The translations under genes were made by a program, and so were the position numbers. The notes beneath the pieces are model-generated. The model saw nothing but the letters and a program-made list of their open reading frames with translations. It did no database searches and was not told the DNA's origin. A stretch of 64,000 nt of DNA from Polaromonas jejuensis NBRC 106434. GTDB taxonomy: Bacteria; Pseudomonadota; Gammaproteobacteria; Burkholderiales; Burkholderiaceae_C. Positions 16,980 to 26,401 of this stretch are shown here, piece after piece (position 1 is the stretch's first letter; every line of letters starts with the position of its first letter). Where the stretch lies: positions 159,263 through 223,262 of the forward strand of contig NZ_BCYO01000007.1 of the NCBI RefSeq assembly GCF_001598235.1. Reading direction: 5' to 3'.

Positions 16980-19193
16980 ATGTCATCCGAACAAATCAGT
17001 AGGACTGTCGTGACCGACTTCAGCGAGCCGACCGCGTCGCGTCGCCAATTTCTGCAGGCGTCGGCCTTGGCGGGAGCCGGCCTGGTCATCGAGTTCTTCG
17101 TCCCGTCAATGGGTCGCGTGGCCAACGCCCAGACGCCAGCTACGAAGGTCTCTGTACCCAACGCATTCTTGCGCATAGCACCGGACAATTCGGTCCTGGT
17201 CCAGGTGTCGAAGGTGGACATCGGTCAAGGCACTTTGACGGCGTTGCCGATGCTGCTGGCAGAGGAGCTGGATTGCGACTGGAAGGACGTGCGGGCCGAA
17301 TTGGCCAAGGGTGAAGACGCCTATCGCGACGTCGTCTATGGCATACAGATGGTCGGGGGCTCAAGCAGCATGGCCAATACCTTCCAGCAGTACCGCGAGA
17401 TCGGCGCCCGTGCGCGCAGCATGCTGGTCGCAGCGGCTGCCCGCCAGTGGCAGGTCGACCCGGCAGCCTGCAAGACGGCGGCCGGGGTCATTACGGGGCC
17501 TGCCGGACAGCGGGCGAGCTACGGCTCGGTCGCCGACGCGGCGATGCAGATGCCTGTGCCACCGACGGTCGAGCTGAAGGATCCAAAGCAATTCAAGATC
17601 ATTGGCAAGGCCACACCGCGCCTGGACTCAGCGGCGAAGTCAAGCGGACAGCAGAAGTTCGGCATCGACGTTGACGTGCCCGGGATCAAGGTGGCCCTGG
17701 TGGCCAGGCCAGCGCCTTGGGGCGCCAAGGTGGCCAAGCTCGATGATGCGGTGGCCACGGCCATGCCCGGGGTGCGCAGTATCTTCAAGATTCCCGCCAT
17801 TCGGGGCGGCGAGGCCATCGCGGTGGTCGCCGATGGCTATTGGGCCGCCAAAAAGGCCCGCGATGCGCTGAAGATTGACTGGGACTTCACCGGTGTCGAA
17901 CGCGTCAGCACCGACAAGCAGTTTGAAGACTACAAGGCGATGTCCATGAAGCCGGGCATCCCGGCCGAGAGGGCCGATGTCTCTGGCATTGGTGCTTCGG
18001 CCAAGATGATCGAGGCGGTCTTCGAGTTCCCCTACCTGGCGCATGCGATCATGGAGCCGTTGAACATGACGCTGCACTTCACCGGCGACGCCTGCACCGT
18101 GTGGGCGGGCTCGCAATTCCAGTCCGCCGATCGGGAGGCGATTGCCAAGGTCCTGGGCCTGGCTGTCGACAAGGTGGAGTTCAACACCATGATGGCCGGC
18201 GGAGGCTTCGGGCGGCGCGCCATGCCGAGTTCCGAGAATGCCGTGGAGGCGGCGCATGTGGCCAAGGCCATGCGGGGCACGCCGGTCAAGCTCATGTGGT
18301 CGCGCGAGGATGATCTCAAGGGTGGCTACTACCGACCCATGCATGTGCACCGGGTGCGCATAGGCTACGACGCGGCGGGCAAGATCAACGCCTGGGATCA
18401 CGTGATCGTCGGCCAGTCCATCATCTCTGGCACTGCTTTCGAGTCGTTCATGGTCAAGGACGGCGTCGACGAGACGATGGTCGAAGGCGTGCGTCACTCA
18501 CACTATGCGATCCCCAACCTGGCGCTGGCCGTGCACAACATGAAGACCAATGTCCCGGTGCTGTGGTGGCGCTCGGTGGGTCACAGTCACAGCGCCTTTG
18601 TCATGGAAACCCTGATCGACGAGATCGCAAGGTCGGTCGGCCGGGATCCGGTGGAGTACCGAAAGACGCTGCTGTCGGGTCAGCATGGCGAACGCAGCAG
18701 GCAGGCGCTCGACCTGGCCGTGGCACGCTCGGGCTACGGCAAGCGCAAGCTGCCCAAAGGGCGGGCCTGGGGGGTGGCAGTCCACCATGCGTTCAACACG
18801 TCGATCGCCTATGTCGCCGAGGTGTCGCTCGTCGAGGGGCAGCCAAAGGTGCACCGCGTGACGGCCGGTGTTCACTGCAACATGCCCATCAATCCGCGGA
18901 CGATCGAGGCGCAGGTGCAGGGCGGTGTCGTTTTCGGGCTGTCCGCCATCTTGCCGGGGTTCGAGATCACCCTCAAGGACGGTGTGGTGCAGCAATCGAA
19001 CTTTTCCGACTACACGCCGGCCTACATGGCCGAGGCGCCGACCGTCGACGTGCATGTCGTGCCCAGCAGTGACCCGCCCACAGGCATGGGGGAGCCGCCC
19101 GTGCCGCCGATTGCGCCGGCCATCGCCAACGCCGTGGCGGCCTTGACCGGCAAGCGCTTGCGCAAGCTGCCGTTCGATGCGCTGATGGTCTGA
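16980..19193 (+). CDS. Molybdopterin-binding aldehyde/N-heterocycle oxidoreductase (IorB-like)
   Basis: A 737-residue catalytic subunit of the isoquinoline 1-oxidoreductase/aldehyde dehydrogenase type. A twin-arginine signal is visible (R21-R22, SRRQFLQ, hydrophobic segment to about residue 45), so the folded enzyme is exported. GGGFGRR around residue 408 and GMGEPPVPPIAPA near the C-terminus are molybdopterin-contact and active-site segments; the glutamate of GEPP is the expected catalytic base. AAGGAG precedes the ATG. The substrate cannot be read from sequence: N-heterocycle, aldehyde or nicotinate-like compounds are all possible. No XdhC/CoxI-type maturation gene is next to it. Confidence 0.88.
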   Translation: MSSEQISRTVVTDFSEPTASRRQFLQASALAGAGLVIEFFVPSMGRVANAQTPATKVSVPNAFLRIAPDNSVLVQVSKVDIGQGTLTALPMLLAEELDCDWKDVRAELAKGEDAYRDVVYGIQMVGGSSSMANTFQQYREIGARARSMLVAAAARQWQVDPAACKTAAGVITGPAGQRASYGSVADAAMQMPVPPTVELKDPKQFKIIGKATPRLDSAAKSSGQQKFGIDVDVPGIKVALVARPAPWGAKVAKLDDAVATAMPGVRSIFKIPAIRGGEAIAVVADGYWAAKKARDALKIDWDFTGVERVSTDKQFEDYKAMSMKPGIPAERADVSGIGASAKMIEAVFEFPYLAHAIMEPLNMTLHFTGDACTVWAGSQFQSADREAIAKVLGLAVDKVEFNTMMAGGGFGRRAMPSSENAVEAAHVAKAMRGTPVKLMWSREDDLKGGYYRPMHVHRVRIGYDAAGKINAWDHVIVGQSIISGTAFESFMVKDGVDETMVEGVRHSHYAIPNLALAVHNMKTNVPVLWWRSVGHSHSAFVMETLIDEIARSVGRDPVEYRKTLLSGQHGERSRQALDLAVARSGYGKRKLPKGRAWGVAVHHAFNTSIAYVAEVSLVEGQPKVHRVTAGVHCNMPINPRTIEAQVQGGVVFGLSAILPGFEITLKDGVVQQSNFSDYTPAYMAEAPTVDVHVVPSSDPPTGMGEPPVPPIAPAIANAVAALTGKRLRKLPFDALMV

Positions 19194-19235
19194 ACTGCTT
19201 TGGGGACCTCTGTCCATTGTGTTCCGCGACGGCTC

Positions 19236-19752
19236 TCAAGGCAGCATGGCGTCCTCCATGCGCGCCACGATGGTGGCGGCGTAGCCCAACAGGTAGGCCA
19301 AGTTGGGTAGTTTCTCGAAGAACTTGGGACGCGGCAGCATCACGACCAGACGGGCCGCATTGTAGTCGCTGAGCCGGGCGGCCGGCTTGTGGAAAATCGG
19401 GTCACCCTGGGCGGCCGAGTCGAAACGCGCCAGCGCAGCCACCGCGCTGGCCTGACCGCTCATCATCGAAGCCGTTAGATGCACCAGCGCGTCCCAATGC
19501 AACTCGACCGGCGACGGGGCGACGTTGTCTACATTGAAAGTACGATTACCCCGGCTCGGGCTCTGTACGGTACATGAAGGACCGATGATGCGCACAAAGG
19601 TCGCCGGCACATGAATAAAAGGGTGATTATCCGGCGGGCCGGCCTCCAGCAGCATTACCGATTTGCCCGCAGCAACCAGCCGTTGCCGTGATCACACAAC
19701 CGGCCGAGCCGCCGCCGATAACCACATAGTCCACCGTACTGGTATTCGTCAT
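19236..19752 (-). pseudogene. GMC oxidoreductase N-terminal remnant (frameshifted) plus unrelated tail
   Basis: From ATG at 19752 the frame encodes a short leader and the FAD-binding DYVVIGGGSAGCV of glucose-methanol-choline oxidoreductases. A frameshift follows, and the family pattern resumes in another frame as LLEAGPPDNHPFIHVPATF and stops around 19578. The remaining 114 codons (19236-19577) do not look like GMC and I do not recognise them. The result is a composite, non-functional reading frame, placed between two operons of the opposite strand. Confidence 0.7.
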
Positions 19753-19880
19753 TGCGCGGCCTTCTGCGCAGCGCCAACATCTGCCTGGTCAGCCGTGGTT
19801 GTTTCTTGCCCCATCGTCATCTCCATTTCTTGAACCTTCCGTGCCCGGCATTACGACTCCGAAAATCCCTGGCGCCTAAA

Positions 19881-19920
19881 TAGTTGCACTTATCCACGAT
19901 ATAGTTTATATTTGCAACTA
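19881..19920 (+). promoter_or_regulatory. Promoter with flanking dyad, probable repressor operator
   Basis: A -35 TTGCAC (19884-19889) and a -10 TATATT (19907-19912) lie 17 bp apart ahead of the catabolic operon. The perfect inverted repeat TAGTTGCA (19881-19888) and TGCAACTA (19913-19920) overlaps the -35 box on one side and follows the -10 box on the other. Such an arrangement suits a dimeric repressor blocking polymerase; the MarR protein at the operon's 3' end is the obvious candidate. Confidence 0.6.
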
Positions 19921-19940
19921 ATTAATCAGGAAGCGTATTA

Positions 19941-20924
19941 ATGAAAACCCGTATCACCGAGTTGCTCGGCATCGACCACCCCATCCTGCAGGCGGGCATG
20001 AGTTGGGCCTCGTCCAGCTCAGCACTGCCTGCGGCCGTGTCCAATGCCGGCGGCCTGGGCGTGGTTGCAGCCGGCCCCATGTATGTACAGGACTTCTGCA
20101 GCGTGCTCGACCAGATGGCCGTCCTCACGGACAAGCCCTTCGCCGTCAATATCCCGCTCTACCGGCCGCAGGTTGGCGAGATCCTCGACGCCATGCATGC
20201 GCGACGGGTGCCGGTCATCATCGCGTCGCAAGGTGGTCCCAAGGCGCACCTGCCGCGCTTTCGCGACTATGGCGCCAAATGGATTCAGGTCGTCTCCACA
20301 CTTGAACACGCGCTCAAGGCCGAGGCCGCCGGAGTCGATGGGCTGGTCGTCGTCGGCACCGAGGCCGGCGGCCACCCGCCGGCCAACGAGGTAAGCACCC
20401 TGGTCACCGTGCGGCAAGTGCTGCGCCAGGTGTCCCTCCCGGTGATTGCCGGCGGCGGCGTGGCCGACGGCTGGGGCATTGCCGCGCTGCTGGCCCTGGG
20501 GGCCGACGCGGTCCAGCTGGGCACGCGGTTTTTGATGACCCATGAAGCCACCGTGCACTCCGCATATAAGAAAGCGGTGCTGGACGCGGGTGTGGCGGAC
20601 CCGGTGCTGGTCGGCCGCCGGAGCTTGCCGGTGCGTACACTCAACAACAAGTTTGCCCAGAGCATCTTCGACGCCGAACAGCGCAACGCGCCGGCCAATG
20701 AATATGAAGCGCTGTTCAAAAAAAGCACGCTCAGGCAGGCCGCGCTCGACGGTGACGTCGATTGGGGCAAGGTCGAGGCGGGCCAGTCAGCCGGGCTGGT
20801 GCACCGCATCGATTCCGCCAGTGAAGTGATGCAGGCGCTGGTCAGCGAGTTAAGCGAAGCCTTCGCCCGCATTCGGGCCATTGCCGGCGTGCCACAGGCC
20901 GTGACTGAAACTGTCGCCACCTGA
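19941..20924 (+). CDS. Nitronate monooxygenase / FMN-dependent NPD-family oxidoreductase
   Basis: A 327-residue FMN-binding TIM-barrel protein of the 2-nitropropane dioxygenase family. The glycine-rich phosphate-binding segments (NAGGLGVVAAG at about 35-45, GTEAGGHPP at about 139-147, VIAGGGVADG at about 169-178, GADAVQLGTRF) are present. Members include nitronate monooxygenase and FabK-type enoyl reductases; inside a CoA-ester operon a reductase or dehydrogenase role on an enoyl-CoA is as likely as nitronate oxidation. First gene after the dyad promoter, 29 bp before the next gene. Confidence 0.85.
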   Translation: MKTRITELLGIDHPILQAGMSWASSSSALPAAVSNAGGLGVVAAGPMYVQDFCSVLDQMAVLTDKPFAVNIPLYRPQVGEILDAMHARRVPVIIASQGGPKAHLPRFRDYGAKWIQVVSTLEHALKAEAAGVDGLVVVGTEAGGHPPANEVSTLVTVRQVLRQVSLPVIAGGGVADGWGIAALLALGADAVQLGTRFLMTHEATVHSAYKKAVLDAGVADPVLVGRRSLPVRTLNNKFAQSIFDAEQRNAPANEYEALFKKSTLRQAALDGDVDWGKVEAGQSAGLVHRIDSASEVMQALVSELSEAFARIRAIAGVPQAVTETVAT

Positions 20925-20953
20925 AACCCAACAACCCCGAAACACCACAATCC

Positions 20954-21694
20954 ATGACCCTCCTCATCGAAGACCGCGGCGCCGTCCGCCTGCTGACTCT
21001 GAACCGGCCCGACAAACATAACGCGCTCAACACAGAGCTGACGCAGGCGCTGCTCGACGCCCTGCGCGCGGCCGATTGCGACGATGCCATCCACGCTGTG
21101 GTGCTGACCGGCGCCGGCAAGTCTTTTTGCGCCGGCGCCGACACGACCGAGTTCTCGGCACTCGTGCCCGAAGACCCGGGTGCTGTAACCCGTCGCGCCG
21201 ATCTCACCACTTCGCTGCACCTGGTGTTTTCGCAGATGTCCAAGCCAGTGATCTCGGCCGTGCGCGGCAACGCGCTGGGCGGCGGCGCGGGCCTGGCCGT
21301 CGCCTGCGACATGGTCGTAATGGCCGATACCGTGCGTTTCGGCTACCCTGAACTGAAGCATGGCATCGTTGCCGCCGTGGTGCTGGCCAACCTGGTACGC
21401 CAGGTCGGCAAGAAGCAGGCGTTCGAACTGGTCGCCATGGCTGACGCCATCGACGGCCCGCGCGCCCTGGCCCTCGGCATCTGCAACCGGGTCGCAGCAG
21501 ATGGCGAAGTCGTCACCGTCGCGCTGCAGATCGCCGAACGGCTGGCCGGCTGGAGCCCGATCGCGATGGCGACCACCAAGCGCACCTTCCACCGCGTGGC
21601 CGATCTGTCGCTGGCCCAGGCGTTGGACGTGGGCCGTGATGCCAACGTGATGATGCGCGGCTTTCGCAAGGCAAAATCAGAGGCCGCCAAATAA
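20954..21694 (+). CDS. Enoyl-CoA hydratase/isomerase-family protein, one catalytic Glu missing
   Basis: A 246-residue crotonase-fold protein. The oxyanion-hole segments are there (GAGKSFCAGAD, ALGGGAGLA). Of the two glutamates used by hydratases, the one normally in GGGxE is Gly113 here, while the second, in YPELKHG, is present as Glu133. Crotonase members with one glutamate are more often isomerases or other CoA-ester enzymes than hydratases. Its stop codon overlaps the next start (TAATG), so translation is probably coupled to the CoA-transferase. Confidence 0.87.
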   Translation: MTLLIEDRGAVRLLTLNRPDKHNALNTELTQALLDALRAADCDDAIHAVVLTGAGKSFCAGADTTEFSALVPEDPGAVTRRADLTTSLHLVFSQMSKPVISAVRGNALGGGAGLAVACDMVVMADTVRFGYPELKHGIVAAVVLANLVRQVGKKQAFELVAMADAIDGPRALALGICNRVAADGEVVTVALQIAERLAGWSPIAMATTKRTFHRVADLSLAQALDVGRDANVMMRGFRKAKSEAAK

Positions 21695-22905
21695 TGCGCC
21701 CGCTCGAAGGCCTTACCATCCTCGACCTCTCGCGCGTACTGGCCTGCCCGTTCGCGACGCAGATACTGGCCGAGCTTGGCGCCACCGTCATCAAGGTCGA
21801 GCAGCCCGTCACCGGCGACGAGACCCGCAGCTATGAGCCCGTGGTCCACGGCAAGGACAAGGACGGCAACGACGGCGACGTGTCGGCCTACTACCTGGCC
21901 TTTAACCGCAGCAAGCAATCCATCACCGTCAACCTGCGTTCGCCTGAAGGCCAGGATGTGATCCGTAAGCTCGCCGCGTCAGCCGACGTATTGCTGGAAA
22001 ATTTCCCCGTCGGTACCCTGAAGAAATACGGACTCGACTACGAGACTATGGCCGCTCTGTACCCGCGCCTGGTTTATGTGTCCTGCACCGGCTTCGGAAT
22101 GGACGGCCCCTACGCCAGCCGCAAGGGATACGACACCATCTTTCAGGCCATGGGCGGGCTGATGAGCCTGACCGGCGAGCGCGGTGGCGGTCCGGTGAAA
22201 CCTGGCTTGCCGATGGCCGACCTCACCTCGGGTTTGTGGGTCGCCATCAGCATCCTCTCTACCCTCATCGGCCGGCAGAAGACCGACGCCGGTTGCCACG
22301 TCGATTTCTCGATGCTTGACGGCCAGGTCGGCTTGCTGTCACTGGCAGCCGCGCGCTACTTCACGCTCGGGGAAGTGCCGCCACGCATGGGCACCGAGCA
22401 CCCAGGCCGAATTCCCTCGGCAGCCTTCGTCTGCGGCGATGGCAAGTGGGTACAAATCACTGGCGCCGACCAACATTGGGCGCTGCTGTGTAACCTGCTG
22501 GGCCTCGAAGCTTGGGCGACCGATCCAACCCTGGTCAAGAATGTCGACCGTATCGCGCGCCGCGAGGAGGTCATGGCCGGCCTGTCCAAGGCTATCGCTC
22601 TGCTAACCCGAGACGAGGTCTGTCGTCGCTGCGACGCCGTGGGTGTTCCGGCCGGTCCCATCCTCAACGTTGATGAAGTACTGGCCGATCCACATGTGAC
22701 CGCGCGCGGCATGGTGGGCGAGTACGACCACCCGCTCATCGGCCGCTTCAAGGGCCTGCGCGTGCCTTTCAAGTTCGAGGGCTTCGACGACCCGGTCATG
22801 AAGCGACCGCCACTGCTCGGCGAGCACACTGATGCCATCCTTCAAGAACGCCTGGGCCTGAGCGCCGAACAGGTCGCCACCTTGCGCACACAGCGCGCCA
22901 TCTGA
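21694..22905 (+). CDS. CaiB/BaiF family III CoA-transferase
   Basis: A 403-residue CoA-transferase that would move CoA from a donor thioester to a carboxylate. N-terminal GLTILDLSRVLACPFATQIL and KVEQP segments and the catalytic aspartate, likely Asp176 in GLPMADLTSG, are typical. It overlaps the preceding crotonase gene by one base. Together with the separate acyl-CoA synthetase in the operon it gives two ways to activate acids, which may mean two substrates or an intermediate that must be re-activated. Confidence 0.92.
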   Translation: MRPLEGLTILDLSRVLACPFATQILAELGATVIKVEQPVTGDETRSYEPVVHGKDKDGNDGDVSAYYLAFNRSKQSITVNLRSPEGQDVIRKLAASADVLLENFPVGTLKKYGLDYETMAALYPRLVYVSCTGFGMDGPYASRKGYDTIFQAMGGLMSLTGERGGGPVKPGLPMADLTSGLWVAISILSTLIGRQKTDAGCHVDFSMLDGQVGLLSLAAARYFTLGEVPPRMGTEHPGRIPSAAFVCGDGKWVQITGADQHWALLCNLLGLEAWATDPTLVKNVDRIARREEVMAGLSKAIALLTRDEVCRRCDAVGVPAGPILNVDEVLADPHVTARGMVGEYDHPLIGRFKGLRVPFKFEGFDDPVMKRPPLLGEHTDAILQERLGLSAEQVATLRTQRAI

Positions 22906-22944
22906 AACCCTGTTCCCCACGCGCAGGACATCCGGAGACAAGAC

Positions 22945-23952
22945 ATGACCTTCAACAAGACATTTTCCCTCATACCCACGGCGGCTTCCGTCATCACCGC
23001 GATCTCGGCACTGTCCGGCCTCGCTTTTCTGCCGCTCACGGCAGCAGCGCAAGCGTTCCCGACCAAGACCATTACCCTCGTCAACCCCTACGCCGTGGGC
23101 GGCCCCGCCGACCAGCTGGCCCGTGTACTTGCGAAAGGCCTGGGCGAACAGCTGGGCCAGCCCGTCATCGTCGAGAACAAGGCCGGCGGCGGCGCTTCCA
23201 TCGGTGCGGCCTTTGTCGCGAAGGCGCCGGCCGACGGCTACACACTGCTTTACGGCACCTCGGCCGCGCACGTCGTCACACCCGCCGCTACCAGAGTACC
23301 CTATGACGGCATCAAGGACTTCGACTTCATCGGCATCGTCGCCAACGTGCCCAACGTGCTGACCGTCCACCCCGGGATCAAGGCCAACAACGTCAAGGAA
23401 TTCATTGCCTTGGTCAAGAGCCAGCCGGGCCTGCTTAGCTATGCCTCGGCCGGACTGGGCAGTTCGCCACACATCGGCATGGAGATGTTCAAGTACAGGA
23501 CTGGGACCTTTTTGCTGCACATTCCTTACCGTGGCGCAGCTCCCGCAACCACCGACATGGTCGCGGGCACGGTGCCGGTGGGTATGCTCAACATCTCGGG
23601 AGTACAGACCTTCATCAAGGCCAACCGCTTACGTGCATTGGTCTATGGCGGCAGAAAGCGTTCGCCCAGTCTGCCCGATGTGCCGACCTTCGCCGAAGCT
23701 GGAATTCCCAACTTCATCTCGGGCAGCTGGTATAGCCTGGCCGCGCCGGCCAAGACGCCCGCGCCGGTGCTGGACCGCCTGACCAAGGCGCTTACCGCCG
23801 TGCTGGTCAGCCCTGAATTCGTCAACACCGCCGCCCAGCAAAGTGCTGAAATCTACAACTTCACACGTGCCCAAACCCGGGCCTTTGTGCAGGAAGACGC
23901 CAAGACCATGAGCGAGCTCATCAAGGGCACAGGCATAAAACTCACGGACTGA
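22945..23952 (+). CDS. Bug/TctC-family periplasmic substrate-binding protein
   Basis: A 335-residue solute receptor of the tripartite tricarboxylate transporter/Bug family, very abundant in Burkholderiales. A signal peptide is present (hydrophobic stretch to about residue 38, AAAQA), followed by FPTKTITLVNPYAVGGPAD, the family N-terminus that contacts the ligand carboxylate through main-chain atoms. No TctA/TctB membrane genes are nearby, so it must share a permease or act as a sensor. Its place inside the operon suggests that the operon's substrate is a carboxylic acid. Confidence 0.93.
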   Translation: MTFNKTFSLIPTAASVITAISALSGLAFLPLTAAAQAFPTKTITLVNPYAVGGPADQLARVLAKGLGEQLGQPVIVENKAGGGASIGAAFVAKAPADGYTLLYGTSAAHVVTPAATRVPYDGIKDFDFIGIVANVPNVLTVHPGIKANNVKEFIALVKSQPGLLSYASAGLGSSPHIGMEMFKYRTGTFLLHIPYRGAAPATTDMVAGTVPVGMLNISGVQTFIKANRLRALVYGGRKRSPSLPDVPTFAEAGIPNFISGSWYSLAAPAKTPAPVLDRLTKALTAVLVSPEFVNTAAQQSAEIYNFTRAQTRAFVQEDAKTMSELIKGTGIKLTD

Positions 23953-23973
23953 CCACCAAGCATCAACATCACC

Positions 23974-24774
23974 ATGAACACTTACGATACCCTGCTGTTC
24001 AAGGTGGACGACCACGTCGCCACCCTGACCCTGAACCGCCCCGACAGCCGCAACGCTCTCAATTTGCAGATGTGCCGTGACATCGTGGCAGCTTGTGAAC
24101 GCGCAGGCGCCGACGCTAATATCCGCGTGCTGCTCATCAAGGCCGCCGGCAAGGTCTTCTGCGCCGGCGCCGATCTCAAGGAACGCCAGGGCATGACCAC
24201 CGCCGACATGGTCGCGCGCCGTGTCGAGGGATTCACCGCCTACGCCGCCATCGAAGACCTGGCGATCCCCGTCATTGCCGTCGTGCAGGGTGCAGCCTTC
24301 GGTTCGGGCGGCGAGATCGCCGCGGCCTGCGACTTCGTGCTGGCCAGCACCGAGGCCGCTTTCAAGTATCCCGAAGTCGGCTGGCGCACCGTAGGGGCCA
24401 CGCAACGCCTGCCGCGAATCGTCGGCCGCCGCATGGCCAAGGAACTGCTCTACACCGGGCGCATGGTCGATGCCGCCGAAGCGCAATCGCTGGGACTGGC
24501 TAACCATGTCTACGCGCCCGATCAACTCGGTGCCGAAGCTGACGCCATGGCCGCGGCCATCGCCCAGAACAACCCGCTCACCGTACGCCTGACCAAGCAC
24601 AGCATCGACACCGGCCTGGAAACCACCCGCCAGGGCGCCATGGCCGTCGAATTGCTCGCAATACAGGAAAACCTGCGCCACAGCGACTGGAAGGGCGCCA
24701 TCGCCAAGTTCGGCAATGACAAAGACCCCAAAGCCAACCAGCTCGAAACAACCGAGACTAAACATGCCGCTTGA
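23974..24774 (+). CDS. Enoyl-CoA hydratase
   Basis: A 266-residue crotonase-family protein with both hydratase glutamates: Glu114 in GSGGEIAAACD and Glu134 in KYPEVGW. It would add water to an alpha,beta-unsaturated CoA ester. It therefore differs from the first crotonase of the operon, which lacks the first glutamate. Its end overlaps the acyl-CoA synthetase start by 11 bp. Confidence 0.92.
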   Translation: MNTYDTLLFKVDDHVATLTLNRPDSRNALNLQMCRDIVAACERAGADANIRVLLIKAAGKVFCAGADLKERQGMTTADMVARRVEGFTAYAAIEDLAIPVIAVVQGAAFGSGGEIAAACDFVLASTEAAFKYPEVGWRTVGATQRLPRIVGRRMAKELLYTGRMVDAAEAQSLGLANHVYAPDQLGAEADAMAAAIAQNNPLTVRLTKHSIDTGLETTRQGAMAVELLAIQENLRHSDWKGAIAKFGNDKDPKANQLETTETKHAA

Positions 24775-26401
24775 CCCGACCACCGCCGCCGCGACACTGC
24801 GGACCACCGCCAGCCAGTTCGGCACGCAGGATGCCTACGTCGGCCCCGGTGAGCGCCTGAGCTGGAATGACATCGCGGCAGGCGCCCGCCGCACCGCCGC
24901 CGCGCTGCATGCCGCCGGCGTCCAGCATGGCGACCACGTCGGCGTCTTGATGGGCAACAGCGGTGCGTGGATTCAAACCTTCCTTGGCATCGCCAGCATC
25001 GGCGCGGTCACCGTACCGGTCAACACCCGCTTTAAGACCGAAGAGCTGCGTTTTTGCCTCAAGCAGGCCGACGTGCGCCTGCTAATCTTTACCGACGAAT
25101 TCCTGGGCATCGATTTTCGCGAGTTGCTGCAATCCGCCGAGCCAGCTGCCGCCAGTACCTTGCCCGGCGCCGAGTTACCCGAGCTGCGCCAGGCCGTGAT
25201 GATCGGCAGGGGCGCCTTGCCGGCGGGTTGTCGCGCGTATGCCGACTTCATCACGGCGGGCGAGAGCGTCGAGCCAGATGCACTCGATACGCTGGCCGAA
25301 GCCGTCAAGGCGGACGACGTGCTGCTGATCCAGTACACCTCGGGCACCACTTCCTTCCCCAAGGGGGTGATGCTCAGCCACGCGAATATGCTGCTCGATG
25401 CGCAGGCGGCCGCCAAACGCATGGGTGTGCGCGCCGACGACCGTTACTTCAGTATCCGGCCTTTCTTCCATGTCGCCGGCAGCACGCTGTCGGTGCTGGT
25501 CAGTCTCAGCACCGGCTGCTGCTTGCTTTCGCTGCCCAAGTTCGACGTGGCCGAGAACCTGGCCATCCTGGACCGTGAGCGGTGCAGCCTGATCTCCGGC
25601 AACGACACCATCTTTTTGATGCTTATGGGCCACCCCGGCTTCGACGCCAGCAAGCTCCACCTGCGCGGCGGCTGGGCCGCGGCCGGCCCCGAGGTGATGG
25701 AGCAGATCCATTCGCGTATGCGCGTGCCGGGCCTCTGTAACGCCTACGGTCAGTCCGAGGCCGCGCCAAACGTGCTGCTATCGTCTTTTGATGACCCACT
25801 GCCGCTGCGTATCAACGGCTTCGGCTTTCCGCACCCCGGCACCGAAGTTCGTTTAGCTGACCCCGATACCGACCGGCCCAAACCGGCAGGCGAGCACGGC
25901 GAGATCCAGGTGCGTGGCTGGAACGTCATGCGCGGCTACTACAAGATGCCCGAAGCGACCGCCAAGGCCTTCAGTCAAGACGGCTGGCTGAAGACCGGCG
26001 ACCTCGGCGAGATGAACAGTGAAGGCCGTGTGCGTATGGTCAGCCGCCTGAAAGACATGTACCGTGTTGGCGGTGAAAACGTCGCCCCGTCGGAGGTCGA
26101 GGAAGTGCTGCACGCCCACCCGGCTGTGCGCCAAGCCCAGGTCATCGGCGTGCCTGATGCGCGCCTGGGTGAAGTCACCGGTGCCTTCGTGTTGTTGAAG
26201 GAGGGCGAAGAAGTCAGCCGCGAAGCGCTAGTCGAGTGGTGCAAGGAACGCGCCGCCAATTTCAAGGTGCCGCGTTACCTTGAGATTGTCGAGACCTTTG
26301 AGAACATAGGTATGACCGGCAGCTCGAAAGTGCAAAAGAACAAGCTGCGCGAACACGCCATCCAGCTGTGGAACCTGGCACCGACCAAGGCGGCACCATG
26401 A
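24764..26401 (+). CDS. AMP-forming acyl-CoA synthetase
   Basis: A 545-residue ANL-superfamily ligase. Motifs: YTSGTTSFPKGVM (P-loop), AYGQSEA (adenylate binding), KTGDLG hinge and the C-terminal lysine in SSKVQKNKL. The start at 24764 is preferred to an in-frame ATG at 24716 because the latter would overlap the hydratase by 59 bp and adds a non-conserved leader. It probably activates the acid taken up for this pathway. The stop overlaps the next start in ATGA, showing translational coupling. Confidence 0.92.
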   Translation: MPLDPTTAAATLRTTASQFGTQDAYVGPGERLSWNDIAAGARRTAAALHAAGVQHGDHVGVLMGNSGAWIQTFLGIASIGAVTVPVNTRFKTEELRFCLKQADVRLLIFTDEFLGIDFRELLQSAEPAAASTLPGAELPELRQAVMIGRGALPAGCRAYADFITAGESVEPDALDTLAEAVKADDVLLIQYTSGTTSFPKGVMLSHANMLLDAQAAAKRMGVRADDRYFSIRPFFHVAGSTLSVLVSLSTGCCLLSLPKFDVAENLAILDRERCSLISGNDTIFLMLMGHPGFDASKLHLRGGWAAAGPEVMEQIHSRMRVPGLCNAYGQSEAAPNVLLSSFDDPLPLRINGFGFPHPGTEVRLADPDTDRPKPAGEHGEIQVRGWNVMRGYYKMPEATAKAFSQDGWLKTGDLGEMNSEGRVRMVSRLKDMYRVGGENVAPSEVEEVLHAHPAVRQAQVIGVPDARLGEVTGAFVLLKEGEEVSREALVEWCKERAANFKVPRYLEIVETFENIGMTGSSKVQKNKLREHAIQLWNLAPTKAAP

